Shown piece by piece: positions 27,379-39,022 of a stretch of 64,000 nucleotides of DNA. Every line of letters begins with the position of its first letter. Positions within the stretch are counted from its first letter, which is position 1. This DNA is from Acanthochromis polyacanthus (Eukaryota; Chordata; Actinopteri; Pomacentridae), in the NCBI RefSeq assembly GCF_021347895.1, contig NC_067127.1:17952984-18016983 (forward strand), written 5' to 3'. The translations under genes were made by a program, and so were the position numbers. Below the pieces are notes generated by a model that saw nothing but the letters and a program-made list of their open reading frames with translations, made no database searches and was not told where the DNA came from.

Positions 27379-29368
27379 TATTCAGGCTGGGACTCTGATC
27401 AAATATGTGAATTTTGAGGTAGACTGGACAAAGTTTAGCAGTTCTGGTTATCACAGTTTTGAGTTTCTTAGCAAAATGTAGAAATTTGTCACACTACCAT
27501 GGCAATGGTGTTCAATCAAGCTAACAATCAAGCATTGCTAAGGTTTAAATCTTTTTCTGACCAGCTTTCAGACTAAGTTGAGGAAACCCATAAGGAAGGG
27601 TACATTACAACATAAAACAAGCATTTCCTATAGCCACTAGGTGATGGCGCTATTACTATAATTCATTGGTGTGAATGTTCAGGCTGGGCCCCTTCAAAAT
27701 ATACAAAGTGTGGTGCAGATATTTGCTGGGGACTTATATAAAGCCAGATGCTTTGAAAGCTAGCATTCCGACAACCTTTTGATTAAACTATCCAAAAAAA
27801 ATCTTTAGCAATATTTTGTTATAGTATGGTGTCTGTTAATGGCAAAAATTCACATTTAAGCAATTGTTGCAGTTTCCTCTCAGTATGCTGCAGTGTGAGA
27901 TTAAAAAATAGGTGATGCAATGAGGTGATGTGTAGCTTCTGAAGCCAACAGTGCAAACGAGGAAAAGAAAGCTGAGAGAAGACAGTCACAGTGATCTGTT
28001 TAACTCTTTGGCTTTGCAGCACCATTGCAGATGTGTTGCTAAATGGTGAGTCTCAGCTCTTCTGCAGCGTCCTGGACTGCAGTGGTGGGCACTGGATGAT
28101 CCTGTGTTGGTACTCAGCTGCTGTATCATAGAACAGAAAGGAGCAGAGTTAGTCTTGAATATGTTAGGAAGACAGATTGTCGGCGGGACAGGAGTCAAAA
28201 GGTGCTTACAGTTAGGATAAGCCAACCTCTGCACATCACTAGGATATAATACATTACATTTACTGTATGCGCTTATGCAACGGGCTCTTGATGACAGGCA
28301 TGTCCCTTTGTGTGAGTAAAAGGTACCTGGCTGATGATAGTAACAGGCAGACGAGGTGAGGGTTGGTGACAAAAACATTTTCACTAGCCTGCACAGTAGA
28401 TCACTCTCACCCGGGGGTGCAGTCAGGAAAAGTTCGGCTGCTTTATTGACTGCTCGGCAGCTTGCTGTGTGAGGAAAGGATGGATGGAAGATCAGATCGC
28501 CCGCTCACTTGAAATAGTTATAATCCAGCAAGAGTTACATCCCCTGTCCGCCTTACACTCAAAAGAGGGAGGTGAATTTAAAGTGGAGTGATTACTGTGA
28601 GCCAGAGATTGGACCTTATGGAGTCAGATCACATCAGCATGCTTGGAAATCAAGTGGCTGAAACATGAAACTAGGTTGGGAAAGAAAATTTATCATGGCT
28701 AATATTTTGTTGTTTTTGTCATGACTACATAATTATGAAGCAGCATTTAAAACTCTGCCTGTGGGTGCAGTCACAGGAGGTCTAACAATTGAAATTAGGA
28801 AGACTGGCACAGAGTCTGACATTGATCATCATCAAAGTAAAAGTGGATGAAAAACAATAAGGAAGCATATTGTCAAGTTCTGTACGTGTTAACACAGCTT
28901 TGCCCAAACTTGAAAAAAGCCTGTTTGGCCATGAGGAACACAAAGGGACAACTCAGTCTTCTTTCTTTGTTTTATTGATGAATTTTGGTTTAAAGATGGA
29001 ATGAAAGTCGAAAGTTTGATAATGAATAGAAAAAGACACTCATTAGTGTTTTCAAACATCACGTTATTTAAACCAAAGAAATTAAATTTGCACCTTTACT
29101 AAACTTAAATTGACCAAACAGCAACTGTGTCTTATTTCTTATGATGACCAGGATCAAAGAAAGACTGACAGGATCACCAAATATTTTAAAGCATGCTGGA
29201 TGAGATGGTGCCCAGGTAAATTGTGTCCCTGTGGAAGCACAGGTTGTGATCTTTTAGTCCCCTTCCTTTGCTGATGTTGATGTTGCCCCTTCAGGCCTGG
29301 AGTGCGTTTTACATCCACCAGTCAGTTATGTGTGGGGATGCTCGGCTCTTCGACTTCACACATAGAGA
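27379..29368. other. Single-copy sequence, no gene
   Basis: No gene or repeat recognised. The 132-codon minus frame at 27986-28384 has no domain. Confidence 0.5.
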
Positions 29369-29580
29369 CTCGTCAAAAGTTTGGGGTCAGCCAGACAATT
29401 TCATATTTCCATGAAAACTCACACTTTTATTCATGTGCTAACATAAGTGTAAAAGGGTTTTCTAATAATCAATTACCCTTTCTTTCAACACTATTAGCTA
29501 ACACAACGCAGCATTAGAACACAGGAGTGATGGTTGCTGGAAATGTTCCTCTGTACTCCTATGTAGATATGCCGTTTGAT
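29369..29580 (-). mobile_element. MITE fragment with CAAAAGTTTGGGGTCA terminal repeat
   Basis: It starts near 29372 with GTCAAAAGTTTGGGGTCAGC followed by CAGACAATTTCATATTTCCA and continues through TAGCTAACACAACGCAGCAT to GGAAATGTTCCTCTGTACTC. I recognise this as one end, in reverse orientation, of an abundant non-autonomous Tc1-type fish element. The other end is missing here, so the copy is truncated near 29580. A piece with the opposite end type lies at 32340. Confidence 0.6.
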
Positions 29581-29651
29581 GCATTTCCCTATCTGATGCA
29601 GTCTACATATGATTTTCATAACAATGTATTTTTGTTTACTGTTTCAAAGCA

Positions 29652-30022
29652 TCCATCCATCCATCCATTCTCTATACACCGCTTTATCCTCACTAGGGTC
29701 GCGGGGGGTGCTGGAGCCTATCCCAGCTGACTCGGTCGAAGGCAGGGGACACCCTGGACAGGTCGCCAGTCTGTCACAGGGCTACATATACAGACAAACA
29801 ATCACACTCACATTCCCACCTACGGGCAATTTAGAGTAACCAATTAACCTCAGCATATTTTTGGACTGCGGGAGGAAGCCGGAGTGCCTGGAGAAAACCC
29901 ACACATGCACAGGGAGAACATGCAAACTCCATGCAGAAAGATCCCAGGCCCACCCTGGGATTTGAACCGGGGATCTTCTTGCTGCAAGGTGAAAGTGCTA
30001 ACCACTACGTCACTGTGCAGCC
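29652..30022 (-). mobile_element. tRNA-derived SINE, copy 2, full length
   Basis: Same family as the element at 717-1068. On the minus strand it has the tRNA-like head with GTAGTGGTTAGCAC and GGTTCAAATCCCAGG, the shared body, and an ATGG-repeat tail at 29652-29668. A perfect 13-bp target-site duplication, CTGTTTCAAAGCA, flanks it (29639-29651 and 30023-30035). This shows LINE-mediated insertion and a young age. The short plus-strand frames through it are not genes. Confidence 0.95.
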
Positions 30023-30035
30023 CTGTTTCAAAGCA

Positions 30036-31029
30036 GTTTTACCAATTTCTATCTTTACATTAACTAACAGCTTTCATATTGTTTCTTAACAAATAACCAC
30101 ACGATCGCTCACCTTCGCATCTCAAACAGCAGCTGCACTTTAAAAACCAGTGCAAAACAAAAATGTTGCACAACGAAGCATGTTCTTCACTTTAAATGCT
30201 GGAAAGCTAATAAAAAGGGCAACCTCTGACCTGGCCTAATTTTAGCATGAGTTACGACATTTTACCACCTTCAGTTCAAAGATGAAGATGTTTCAAAACC
30301 AGAGGATTTATCTGTTCCAATAAAATTGCTTCTTCAGCCCCTGGGTAGAGAGGAGGATTAGACAAGGAGTCAGAGTGAAGTATTCAGCTTCACACCTGCT
30401 CATTGCTGGATCTTGGGAGAAGAGCGGTTACTCAACTACTTGGAATAACCCTTGTTAGCACCCAAAAGACACGAACACACACCCCCATGAGGTGTTCCAA
30501 CTTGTTGGAGAACAAACAGAAAAGATTAACACTGAATAGGCTGCGCACATGCACTGCAGGGTGGGATAATAACCTCGCCAGGCTGGGACACTGCTAAAAA
30601 AAGAACAACTTGACTGAAGCTCCTCCAAGTGGTTTATTTATTATCTCTAACTCTGCCCTGCAGCTAGTGTGTCTTCCTGAGAGCCGAGCCCTCTCTCTCT
30701 CTCTCCCTCTCTTTCTCTTGGCTGTTCGGGATCTGCCAACAAGTCCTAGAGCTGAGACAATCTGAAAAGCCCGCCAGGCTCGCCAGCACCCAGGCATAGT
30801 GAAAACACCCAGTGATGGCATGAAGTCATCCTGCAAGACTACACATGCAGCCTCACCCGCAAACGCTCACCTAGCGAGGAGCAACGCTTTCTCTTTCCCA
30901 CTGATTAAAAGTGCCTGAGGGGACGAGGGAGGCTTGGAACATTTGGTGGGAGAAATGACATTTAATTGACTTGTCACTGAAATGTTGTGTGTACAATGTT
31001 TGCAGCTCCCTTCACCTACATCATAAAGA
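30036..31029. other. Single-copy sequence, nothing recognised
   Basis: A short TC-rich tract occurs near 30690-30720. No gene seen. Confidence 0.5.
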
Positions 31030-31330
31030 TAGATTTGTCACTTGTTTTTTTCTTAACTAACAAAGTAGCTCTTAAACTCTCATGTCAGTATGCTGAATAT
31101 GAAGCTACAATCAGCAGCTGGTTAGATTAGAGACACTTGAGTCTTTGTGTGGGCTGCTGCAGTGTGTAGTGGTAAAATCTGGATTGTCCTGATGTGGTAA
31201 GTTCTAGTCTACCTGACCCTGTGACATAGACAGATGGATTACTCCAACATTGTAGCTTGCATTGTGAAGTGCAGAGTAGTTTTAATATGAGAGTTGTAGG
31301 TGAGCTGGTGTATCCACGTTGCAGGGACTA
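31030..31330 (-). repeat. Dispersed repeat family R, diverged copy
   Basis: The right half (GAGTAGTTTTAATATGAGAG then TTGTAGGTGAGCTGGTG, 31270-31309) matches the copy at 34390-34720 (GAATAGTTTTACAGTGTGTG, TTGTAAGTGAGCTGGTG). The left half is weaker. No ends or target duplication found. Family unknown. Confidence 0.45.
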
Positions 31331-31554
31331 CTAATTAGTTCAAAACAAGTGCTGTCATTTTCACCCAAATGCTTTTGCATATCGGACCTGACCTCTGAAA
31401 GTCAATGATTCAGAGCATCGGTCGAAGATTCCTGATTTAACTCTTTGAATTGATCATTCATCGATCCATTTGATAACATGTGCTACACCTGTGATATTCT
31501 TATGATCCTTTCCTTTACCTTCAAAAATTCCCTTCAATTATTGTGAGGGATTGT

Positions 31555-32062
31555 CCATCTTCCCTCACTGATCAGGTGTGATTGGCTGGGTTACTCCATG
31601 GAGGCATGCCCATGTGAGTGCAGTCCAGGTGCTGTTCATCTCCCCTGATTGGACTGAGCCAAGTGGCCTCATGGGAGGGGAGGTTGGGCTGGGGAAAATG
31701 TATTGTAGTGGGTAATTAATGTAACTTAAAGGGGTAGTTTTTAGTGTACATATGAGTTTGGAAACTGTAATGTGTTTTGTTAATAATAAATAGGCATATT
31801 TTGTATATAAATTGTAATATATTGTAAGTAATTCTGCTGCACTGCTCCTTGAATTCTACCTGTCAATGGGGCATAGTGGTTTAAGCTCACCTATATATTG
31901 GGTGTGAGGGGATTTTGAGGTGGGCCTGTTCTGTGTGCTGGGGAAATGCTGTCGGACTGCTTCGTGATGTGCTGGTGAATAAATATGAAGATCTGCATCC
32001 TCTGCAAGTTTCACCTTATTCTTTTCCACCATCTCAGCTGCAATAGCCATCCCGGGCAAGTA
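31555..32062 (+). mobile_element. Possible solo LTR, borders uncertain
   Basis: A block of GC-rich sequence with phrases such as GTGATTGGCTGGG and CTGATTGGACTGAGCCAAGT is followed by AT-rich sequence. Near 31979 an AATAAATATGAAGATCTGCA segment has the look of a retroviral or Ty3-type R-U5 region. I could not find matching 5-bp duplications at candidate TG...CA borders, so this remains tentative. A 67-codon minus frame at 31856-32059 has no recognised domain. Confidence 0.3.
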
Positions 32063-32094
32063 AGAGCCTCTTTTACCACCTGAATCTTACAATT

Positions 32095-32330
32095 ATATTC
32101 AAGCTTTTTTTACCCTGCTAACATGTCCATCTGTTGTTTTTAACATGCTGGAAGACTCATCATGAATAAAACAAGTGATCAGCTGAGTATTTCCACCTTG
32201 ATACTGCAGTGTACTGATAACAGCTCTACTAAACATGGATTTAGACTTTCATGGTTTCATACGTAACAAACATCAGAAATCATTTTTGTCATTTCTGTAT
32301 TCTTCTTCTTCAGAACTGTTTTTTTTCCCG
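32095..32330 (-). repeat. Dispersed repeat family R, partial copy
   Basis: TTTTTTTACCCTGCTAACATG, ATGGATTTAGACTTTCATGG and TTTCATACGTAACAAA match in order the left part of the copy at 34390-34720 (TTAACCTTGTTAGTATG, CAGATTCAGACTTTCAGAG, TTTCATATGTCACAAA). Truncated on the right at the MITE end at 32340. Confidence 0.55.
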
Positions 32331-32339
32331 TTAACATAC

Positions 32340-32400
32340 ATTCCCCTTCAAAAGTTTGGGGTCACTTAGAAAGTCCTTATTATTGAAAGAAAAGCAGCAG
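32340..32400 (+). mobile_element. MITE end with CAAAAGTTTGGGGTCA terminal repeat
   Basis: TTCAAAAGTTTGGGGTCACTT followed by AGTCCTTATTATTGAAAGAA is the opposite end type of the element whose other end is at 29369-29580. Its continuation to the right (about 32400-32640) is not recognised. Confidence 0.55.
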
Positions 32401-32829
32401 CAGAGTCATAGGTGTGATGGTGTGCTGAGCAGCTGCAAGTTGCGTGCAAAGATAACCAAGGACTTCATGCATCTGCACAGTTTGAGGAAACATCAGTGTA
32501 GAGTCATGTCTGAGGCTGGCAGTAAGAAATTATTTTCATGGAAAAACATTTGCCAATATGTAATGTTGCGATACAGAGAGAACTTTTTAGGGGTTTCATC
32601 AATGACCAGAAGAAGCCTTTAAGGAATGTAGACGTCAACTTGGATGTAATGTAGGTCCAGTACTGTGGGACAACTCTGATGTGTAAAAGAAGTAAAGTTA
32701 TCAGTACATCACCACAGCCAATGTGAAGTGTATGTCAACATGGTTCCTGTAGTCAGCAATAAATTGTCAAGATAAACTTAAGGGTCAACGAAACAGCATT
32801 CAACAATGAGATGACAGTAACGGTTTGCA

Positions 32830-33220
32830 GCTAACGTCATTATAACTCCACCAATACAAATTTTCAGGTCTGATACCAATACTGATTATTGTTAATCAAG
32901 GAGACTCCTAGCCAATATTTGGAACTGATATTTATTTTCAGAAAAAATTAAAGTGTTTCTCGAATTGGACTTCTTAATGTTTTTAGTAAGTCAAATTGTA
33001 AAGGAACTTTTCAACACTTATCATTCAGTGTTGATAGGTCACTCCTGATGTGTGACCAGTCACAGAGCAGAATGAGAGAAAAACAGTGCATTTTTATATA
33101 AATTCATTCTATCAGGACTCACAAAAGAAAAAAGAAAGCAAAAAAAGATTAATGGTAATTGGAAAAATAACGGTTCTGATTTGGCCGGGCCAAAAATCAG
33201 TTGATCCCTACTGCACACCA
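32830..33220. repeat. Decayed dispersed repeat, possibly hAT-derived
   Basis: The phrase TCTGATACCAATACTGATTA on the left and CCAAAAATCAGTTGATCCCT on the right resemble a common fish repeat with CGGCCGAT-type motifs that have lost their CpGs. Borders and family are guesses from motif memory. Confidence 0.3.
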
Positions 33221-34389
33221 TACAATTATCCACCGTATTTGATGTCTGATGTGGCCAGGCTTCAATTTTTAGTGTCTTTTTCTAATTGCAGATAATGGTG
33301 CGTCACAGGGATGCTGCTCTCACAAGCCAGCTTGACAGTTTATCAGACAGACACCGCAGAGTATGCTGAGATGCTGCATCAAATAATACACTGTGTCATG
33401 ACAACCTGCGTGCTGCAAAACTATTACCACTTCAAAGACAGATTTTTTTTTTTCATCTTTCATCACATGCTCCCTATTGTGTTATGAAAGGAACCAGCAA
33501 TTATTAGCAGGAAGTTATTCACTAGGAGGAGAGTCAAATAACTGCCACTGTAACTTTCAGTGCGCACAAGTTCAAAAAACTGGCAGGATATAATAATGTG
33601 GCAAAACTTCAAAGCTATAAATTGGCTTTATATTTACCAAAATAGGGAAGGAGGCAACGTGGAGGAAATTTTGTGTGTGACTGTGTTCAACTGTATAGAC
33701 GGAGGCCTGAGTTAATCGCTTCTGTTTGGGTCACATGGGGGCAACAGGTGCCTCCTTTATGGCCAGGTGATGACAGTTACTCCAGACTATGGAGTCTTGA
33801 GGGAAAACACACAAAGCAGCACAAACGCACACACATTTGGATACTGTCAAAGCACACACATCCCCACACGCACAAACAAACAGTAATCTTCCACTCGTAG
33901 AAACACACTTCACACCAATCTAGCACCCTGAGATTGTGAGAGACTATGACGAGGATTTCAGACAACACAAAGAGGTAAAGAGGACAGAGAGTGAGTGGAA
34001 AAGAGAAAGTGGCAGACACTTTGATTTTCAATATCCTTCCATTGTGTGTGCTCACCTGAAGCAGCACACACAATGTACAACACACACTTGCATGCACATT
34101 CATTTCCCAGCAGCCCATCACTGCAATAACAGAAGAGGAGAGAAGCCCCAGCAGGCCCAGTCTGCAGACATAACAGTAACAGTATACCACGACATAAACA
34201 GCATACCAGACCCACCAGTAGGAGTAGGATGCAACACTAATATTTGCTGAATTATTACTCAATTTAACTCGCTGCAAACCATTTTTTAAAAGATTGGTGT
34301 TTTAGGACTGATTTCCTGCCTTTCTTGTTATTAATTCCACAGGGGCAACATGCTGTGTTCTTAAAAAACGCTCCTGTGAAAATATAGGT
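33221..34389. other. Single-copy sequence, no gene
   Basis: CA-rich patches near 33820-33880 and 34060-34090. The 166-codon minus frame at 33777-34277 reads through CA-rich DNA (Cys/Val-rich product) and is not credible. Confidence 0.5.
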
Positions 34390-34720
34390 TTTTTTTTAAC
34401 CTTGTTAGTATGTCCACATGGTGTTTTTATTTTCTGAAACATATTTCATGAGCATTTCAGTGTACCAACGACAGTCTGAAAAACACAGATTCAGACTTTC
34501 AGAGTTTCATATGTCACAAATCCAAAGAATCAATCCTGTCAGCTTGCAGGTTTGGGTTTTTTGCAGCATTCTTCTACTTTGAAAACACTTACTAGTTCGA
34601 ACATGTGTAGCTGAATTTCTCCAATATTACAATAAACCATCGTGTAGAATAGTTTTACAGTGTGTGAGCAGAGTTGTAAGTGAGCTGGTGTGCTGAGTTG
34701 CAGTGAATGTTGAACAGGTG
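34390..34720 (-). repeat. Dispersed repeat family R, best reverse copy
   Basis: On the minus strand it reads AACTCTGCTCACACACTGTA, AAACTATTCTACACG, TAATATTGGAGAAATTCAGC, ACATATGAAACTCTGAAAGT, CTGAATCTGTGTTTTTCAGA. The same order is found on the plus strand at 48600-48755 joined to 49569-49790. About 330 bp can be followed. No coding capacity, tRNA-like promoter or inverted ends recognised. Confidence 0.75.
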
Positions 34721-34804
34721 CATGGAGCAAGAGGTGGAGACTTAACAGATCTGCACATATTGACGCATGCAAGTGGAGACAGGAATACATCTGAGCCATT
34801 AAAC

Positions 34805-35488
34805 GTCCACGTTAAACTTCAGCGGTCTGTATTCGGGCCGTCTTGAGATGTGCAAACATATTTTGCTAAATCGACCGAAGCTGCAAACTCGATGACAGAA
34901 ACATTATACACCCATGAAAAGCTTAGATTCTCATGAATCTGCTGGTATGAACCACTTTCAGATGTGATTACCACAACAGGTAATATAAACACATTTGTCC
35001 AACAAACAACAAATAACCTAAACAGCACAACTCACCTTTGAAGGCTCATAACTAGTCACAGATGAAAATATTCCACAAAAAATGGCCATAATCCAATCTT
35101 GGACATCCAGACAAAACAAGCCAGTAAAATATTTTGTCAAAAACATGTCTTGAAATCAATCCACAACTAGACGAGCCCTCAGTAGAAGGCAGAACCACGC
35201 CCTCTACTGGCGAAAACCCTGTCCTCCCTATACAAATGATGCAATATGTATCAATTCTGATCATCGTACGTATCTCCCTTCCTACTTGATCTGCTGACCT
35301 GTAACTCCACAGCTGAGCAGGGGACCTTAGACTGATCTTCAGTGCCAAGTTTGATCATCCTGACTTCAGCACTTGCAGAGATATCTGAACGGACATAGCC
35401 ACATACATACATACATACATACAGTACTTACCCAGTCAGATACCGCATCGAATGCAGTAACCCCGCTGACGTTCGTCAGGCGTGGTTA
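34805..35488 (+). mobile_element. LINE-like 3' region with terminal hairpin
   Basis: Contains CGCCCTCTACTGGCGAAAAC, CAAGTTTGATCATCCTGACT, GAGATATCTGAACGGACATA, an (ACAT)n run at 35401-35423 and a terminal stem-loop (TAACCCCGCTGACG opposite GTCAGGCGTGGTTA, about 35458-35488). The order of short tandem repeat then terminal hairpin is the same as in the LINE 3' end at 14.2-14.7 kb. The left border is approximate; no reverse transcriptase is present. Confidence 0.5.
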
Positions 35489-35536
35489 AATAGCTAGTTT
35501 TCGTGAACATGCACCTCGCGCTGTGCGTCCATATTT

Positions 35537-35607
35537 GGGATAGGCTACAGCACCCCCCGCAACCCTAGTGAGGATAAAGCGGTGCATAGAGAATGGATGG
35601 ATGGATA
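35537..35607 (+). mobile_element. tRNA-derived SINE, 3' fragment
   Basis: GGGATAGGCTACAGCACCCC, CTAGTGAGGATAAAGCGGTG and the ATGGATGG tail match the last 70 bp of the full-length SINEs in this window. The head and body are missing, so this is a 5'-truncated insertion. Confidence 0.9.
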
Positions 35608-36309
35608 TTAGCGAACTTCAGTAGAAATTTCAGGCGGAATTGACTGCATTATATAGGGCTACGGAATAAAGAGACAATTTCCACAGAAAAACAGAGCTTC
35701 TTTTAAAAACATTTACATAAGTTTTTAAGGGTTCAATCAGTAACCAGAGATGAACTTTAACATATCTTTGTGTGCCTGCAAGTGCATGGAGCCCATTTTA
35801 GTGGTGCATATGACATGAAAAAACCCCTCTTCATCCACCTGGTAATGTTTATGGAAAATTAAAACCCCAAAGATAATCAATTCACAAACATTGAGACAAA
35901 TTATGTTAATTTGAATGTTTTCTGCAACTGTGCCAGAAGGAATGTTGATATTGGATGATTAAGCAAAACCCACGATTACATTCATTGACAATGTTTGTTT
36001 ATACCATTTCCAGTGTTTTCACAATCATTTTCCAACTTTGGAAATTGTAGGTCTCTAACAAGAACTGGAACAAGCCCATCCAGCGACATTAGATCCTCCT
36101 CACTCTTACTTTCTTCCACAATAAATGAAAGCCACACATCTTCCGGCATTAGTATTGAATGTCTGTATGAGATATGCTGAATTGTGCTGTTCGACCTGAG
36201 AGCGGAACATTCCTGAGGATGCCAAAGGTGGGAATTCTTAAAATAGGTCTTTTTGGCAATTATATTATAAAATCGCGAAAAAGAAATAGGCAATGTCAGC
36301 AGTAATGAC
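35608..36309. other. Unassigned sequence with one protein-like minus frame
   Basis: The 103-codon minus frame 35982-36293 has an acidic stretch (VEESKSEEDLMSLDGLVPVL) and is followed by GGTATA-type sequence that could be a splice donor. I do not recognise it and there is no supporting neighbour exon. I leave it as unassigned, not as a gene. Confidence 0.3.
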
Positions 36310-36475
36310 TGACTGTCATGGTAAGGAAAGAGCTTAATACCTCACTTGGCCTTGGAAAAGCTCAGGGTCCCCCAGGAGAAGCTTGAAATGTTGGGCTGAA
36401 GCTGGATGTCTAGAATGCCCTCCTCAGCCTGTTGGCACTGCGACCCGGATTAACAAAAGAAATTGGATGAAAAAA
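36310..36475 (+). mobile_element. LINE reverse-transcriptase ORF C-terminal fragment
   Basis: The plus-strand frame reads HLALEKLRVPQEKLEML near 36340-36393. This resembles the C-terminal RLAWERLGIPQEELEEV-type end of fish LINE ORF2 proteins, followed by a decayed ...SSACWHCDPD stretch and ACCCGGATTAACAAAAGAAA at the 3' end. A TGA interrupts the frame at about 36397. Only the end of ORF2 and the 3' tail are present, as in most 5'-truncated LINE copies. Confidence 0.6.
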
Positions 36476-38399
36476 ATCATTGATCGTGAAACGTTCATAA
36501 AAATCAATTCTTTTGTTCTGCCTGCGGGATGCAACAAACTGATTTTAGAAGATGAAATTGAATTTGAAACTTCTGCTTTTTTTAAAATGATTTGCTTTTT
36601 ATAACCAAAAACAGACAAAATGCAAACAGACATTCAGATATCAATCGTTAAACGCAGTCTTTACCTAAAACCACATTCAGGGGATTGATTCCACCGATAC
36701 TGGACAATGTAGGAAGGGGGAAGGTGGGTGCTTTGATTAAATACATGATCATCAGTCTTTGTTATTTCACACCCTAACCCCACTCTTGAGTCCACTTTAG
36801 GCAGAAAAATGTCTGTTGCCCTGAACAACAATTGATCTTTTGGGTGGAGACGGTTTGTAGAAAAATAGAGACAGAGACATAAAGGAAGGGAGATGGACAA
36901 ATGGCTCGTCTGGCATGTATAGTGTTTCTGTAGTCTGCTCCAGCCAAATCAGTCAGCTGCTGATGAGAAATCTCCTTTCCACTCAGCCACAAAGGCAGCT
37001 AAAGTTACCCTGTGACTAATGCACTGTCCCTTTTATTTCCTACACCTCTTCCAGCCTCCTTCACTTCCTCTTATCTCCTCTATTCTCCTTCTCATTTAAT
37101 CTCCCCTTTGCTTGGATCCTAGCCTCCACCAAGGGTCCATCTCTGTCATGGGAGGCTCTATTTCTTATCTCTGTCCACCTTCTGGCTGGGTTCAAGTAGA
37201 CACCAAACTTTTGGCCACATCACCACGCTTACAGATAGACGTAATGGGAGCTTTGCACCTGGTTGGCAACGGGCGACTGTGCAGCTCTGAGGAGTCACAG
37301 AGGGGGTTCTGTGGAGTTCAAAGGTGAATGGGATCTTGGCCCTGTGGGACGGAGTGATGAGGTGAATCTGAGTGCTGAAACAGACTCCAGACAGAATCAA
37401 GTATCACTCCAAATCCCTGGATGTTGAGATCCATCAGCTCAGGAGTGTTTGGAGACAGCCAAAACGCTTAGAAATTGTAAATCTTGCGGATGCTCTGCAA
37501 TGTTTCTTTCCCCTTCTCTCTTCAAATTGTCTCTTCCAAACACAAGCATGGACACATTTGTCTACACATGTGAGGACAGTTAACTATAGTCAGTCCTTCA
37601 TTTGAACGCGTTACACTCAATGCTCTACATATCTGTAAACTAGCCTTTACTGAAACAAATTTAGGGTGTTGCATGATGACATCATGCAAACAATGATCAA
37701 AACCTTACAGATAATTTTCATTTAATAATACATTTTTTCATCCATTTTGATCTGTCATTAAAAACAACTGTGACCTGACAGAGTTATTGTCCTATCCAAA
37801 TTACAAAAAAAGATGGAAAAAATAAGTAAATATTGATGATGACACCTCACACAGCTGTGAGAGCCTAGAAAAATGTCAGCCTCCCTGAGTGTTTCTTCTC
37901 ATCAGTGAAGACACAAAGTTGGCAGAAACAGACACTTCATCAACCCCGTTCAATGGAATATTAATTAAAAACAAACACAGACAGACATGGCAGATTAATG
38001 GGACCACAAACTAGGAGGCGGAGGCATTCAAAGCTCCGCTGCAGGTCTTTTTTTTTCTGCTGAAATCACATAAAGTCGTAGCGAGAGGGCGTATGCCACA
38101 ATTTATTGTTAGACTTAATGGTACTTCATATATAAATATATTGTAAAATACAGTAAGTTCTTATTTGCGCGTGTTTGATTCTGCTGCAAATTCAATCCAA
38201 AACGCCCACATTCTGAAGCTCAAACTGTTCCTCGTAAATACAGTAACGTGCATACTGTACTCTCACTTTTGTTGAGTCAGGTCGAGCAACAGATACGGTG
38301 TCAGAAGAAATTTGATCTATGACACTGTCTCCTAGTTTTTATGCCAGTTCAGGCTGCTTGTAAATCAGCTCTGTTGGATGCTGTGAGTCGGACTTTGAA
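36476..38399. other. Single-copy sequence, no gene
   Basis: No gene recognised. The part near 37860-38050 (TATTAATTAAAAACAAACAC, GGCAGATTAATGGGACCAC) is possible regulatory sequence. Confidence 0.45.
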
Positions 38400-38805
38400 A
38401 CAAATCTCCCTCATCTTCTTTAAACTGGTCCACATGGTGAGGTACATAGGCTGTAATGATCCTCATCTTTCTTTAATTCTCCAATTCTCTGGAACTCTAC
38501 TGGAGGGATGGAACACCATTATAACAAACGAGATTCCCTCATTTGGTATTTTGATGATGGGGATGAGGAGACCAGTCCAGCATCTCCCATAGGTGCTCCG
38601 TTGGCTGGAGATCTGGTGAAAGTATAAGCCCCAGCATATGATTCACATCGTCATTTTCTTCAAACCATCCAGTGATGCCTTGTGGCCTCAGGACAGAGCC
38701 ATTGTCACCCTGGAAGAGAGCCCTCCCATCAGGATAGTATTGTTTCGTCACAGGATAAAGATAATCACTGCAGCAACCCCTCAGAGGCAGAGGAGGACCC
38801 AAACA
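38400..38805 (-). pseudogene. Tc1-like transposase remnant
   Basis: The minus frame 38539-38802 (87 codons) reads ALFQGDNGSV (second catalytic Asp), then ITGWFEENDDV and LSPDLQPTEHLWEMLDW (catalytic Glu, with Asn and Ile of the usual DLNPIEH changed). This is the C-terminal half of a Tc1-family catalytic domain. The first Asp and the DNA-binding domains are absent, and I could not define inverted ends. It belongs to a different family from the two complete Tc1 elements. Confidence 0.8.
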
Positions 38806-39013
38806 TGCCAGTAAAATGTCTTCAACGGTTTAACAGAGACATTGGAAACCCTTCACCATTGGGGTTTTTCTTTGAATTTGTTACCCATCTGTGTAGTGTT
38901 ATGATTTCTGTCCTGCACATTGACACAAATGCGATAATATGAAATGTGACCCACTAAAATCACTTAAAAATTCGTTAGTCTAGCAACTGATTTTGAGGTA
39001 ATATTCCATTCTG
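38806..39013. other. Short spacer
   Basis: Nothing recognised. Confidence 0.4.
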
Positions 39014-39022
39014 CTAGTAAAC

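Noticed and set aside
35982..36293. Acidic 103-codon minus-strand frame that looks protein-like
   Set aside because: Not recognised, no neighbouring exon, and a LINE fragment directly beside it; kept only as unassigned sequence.
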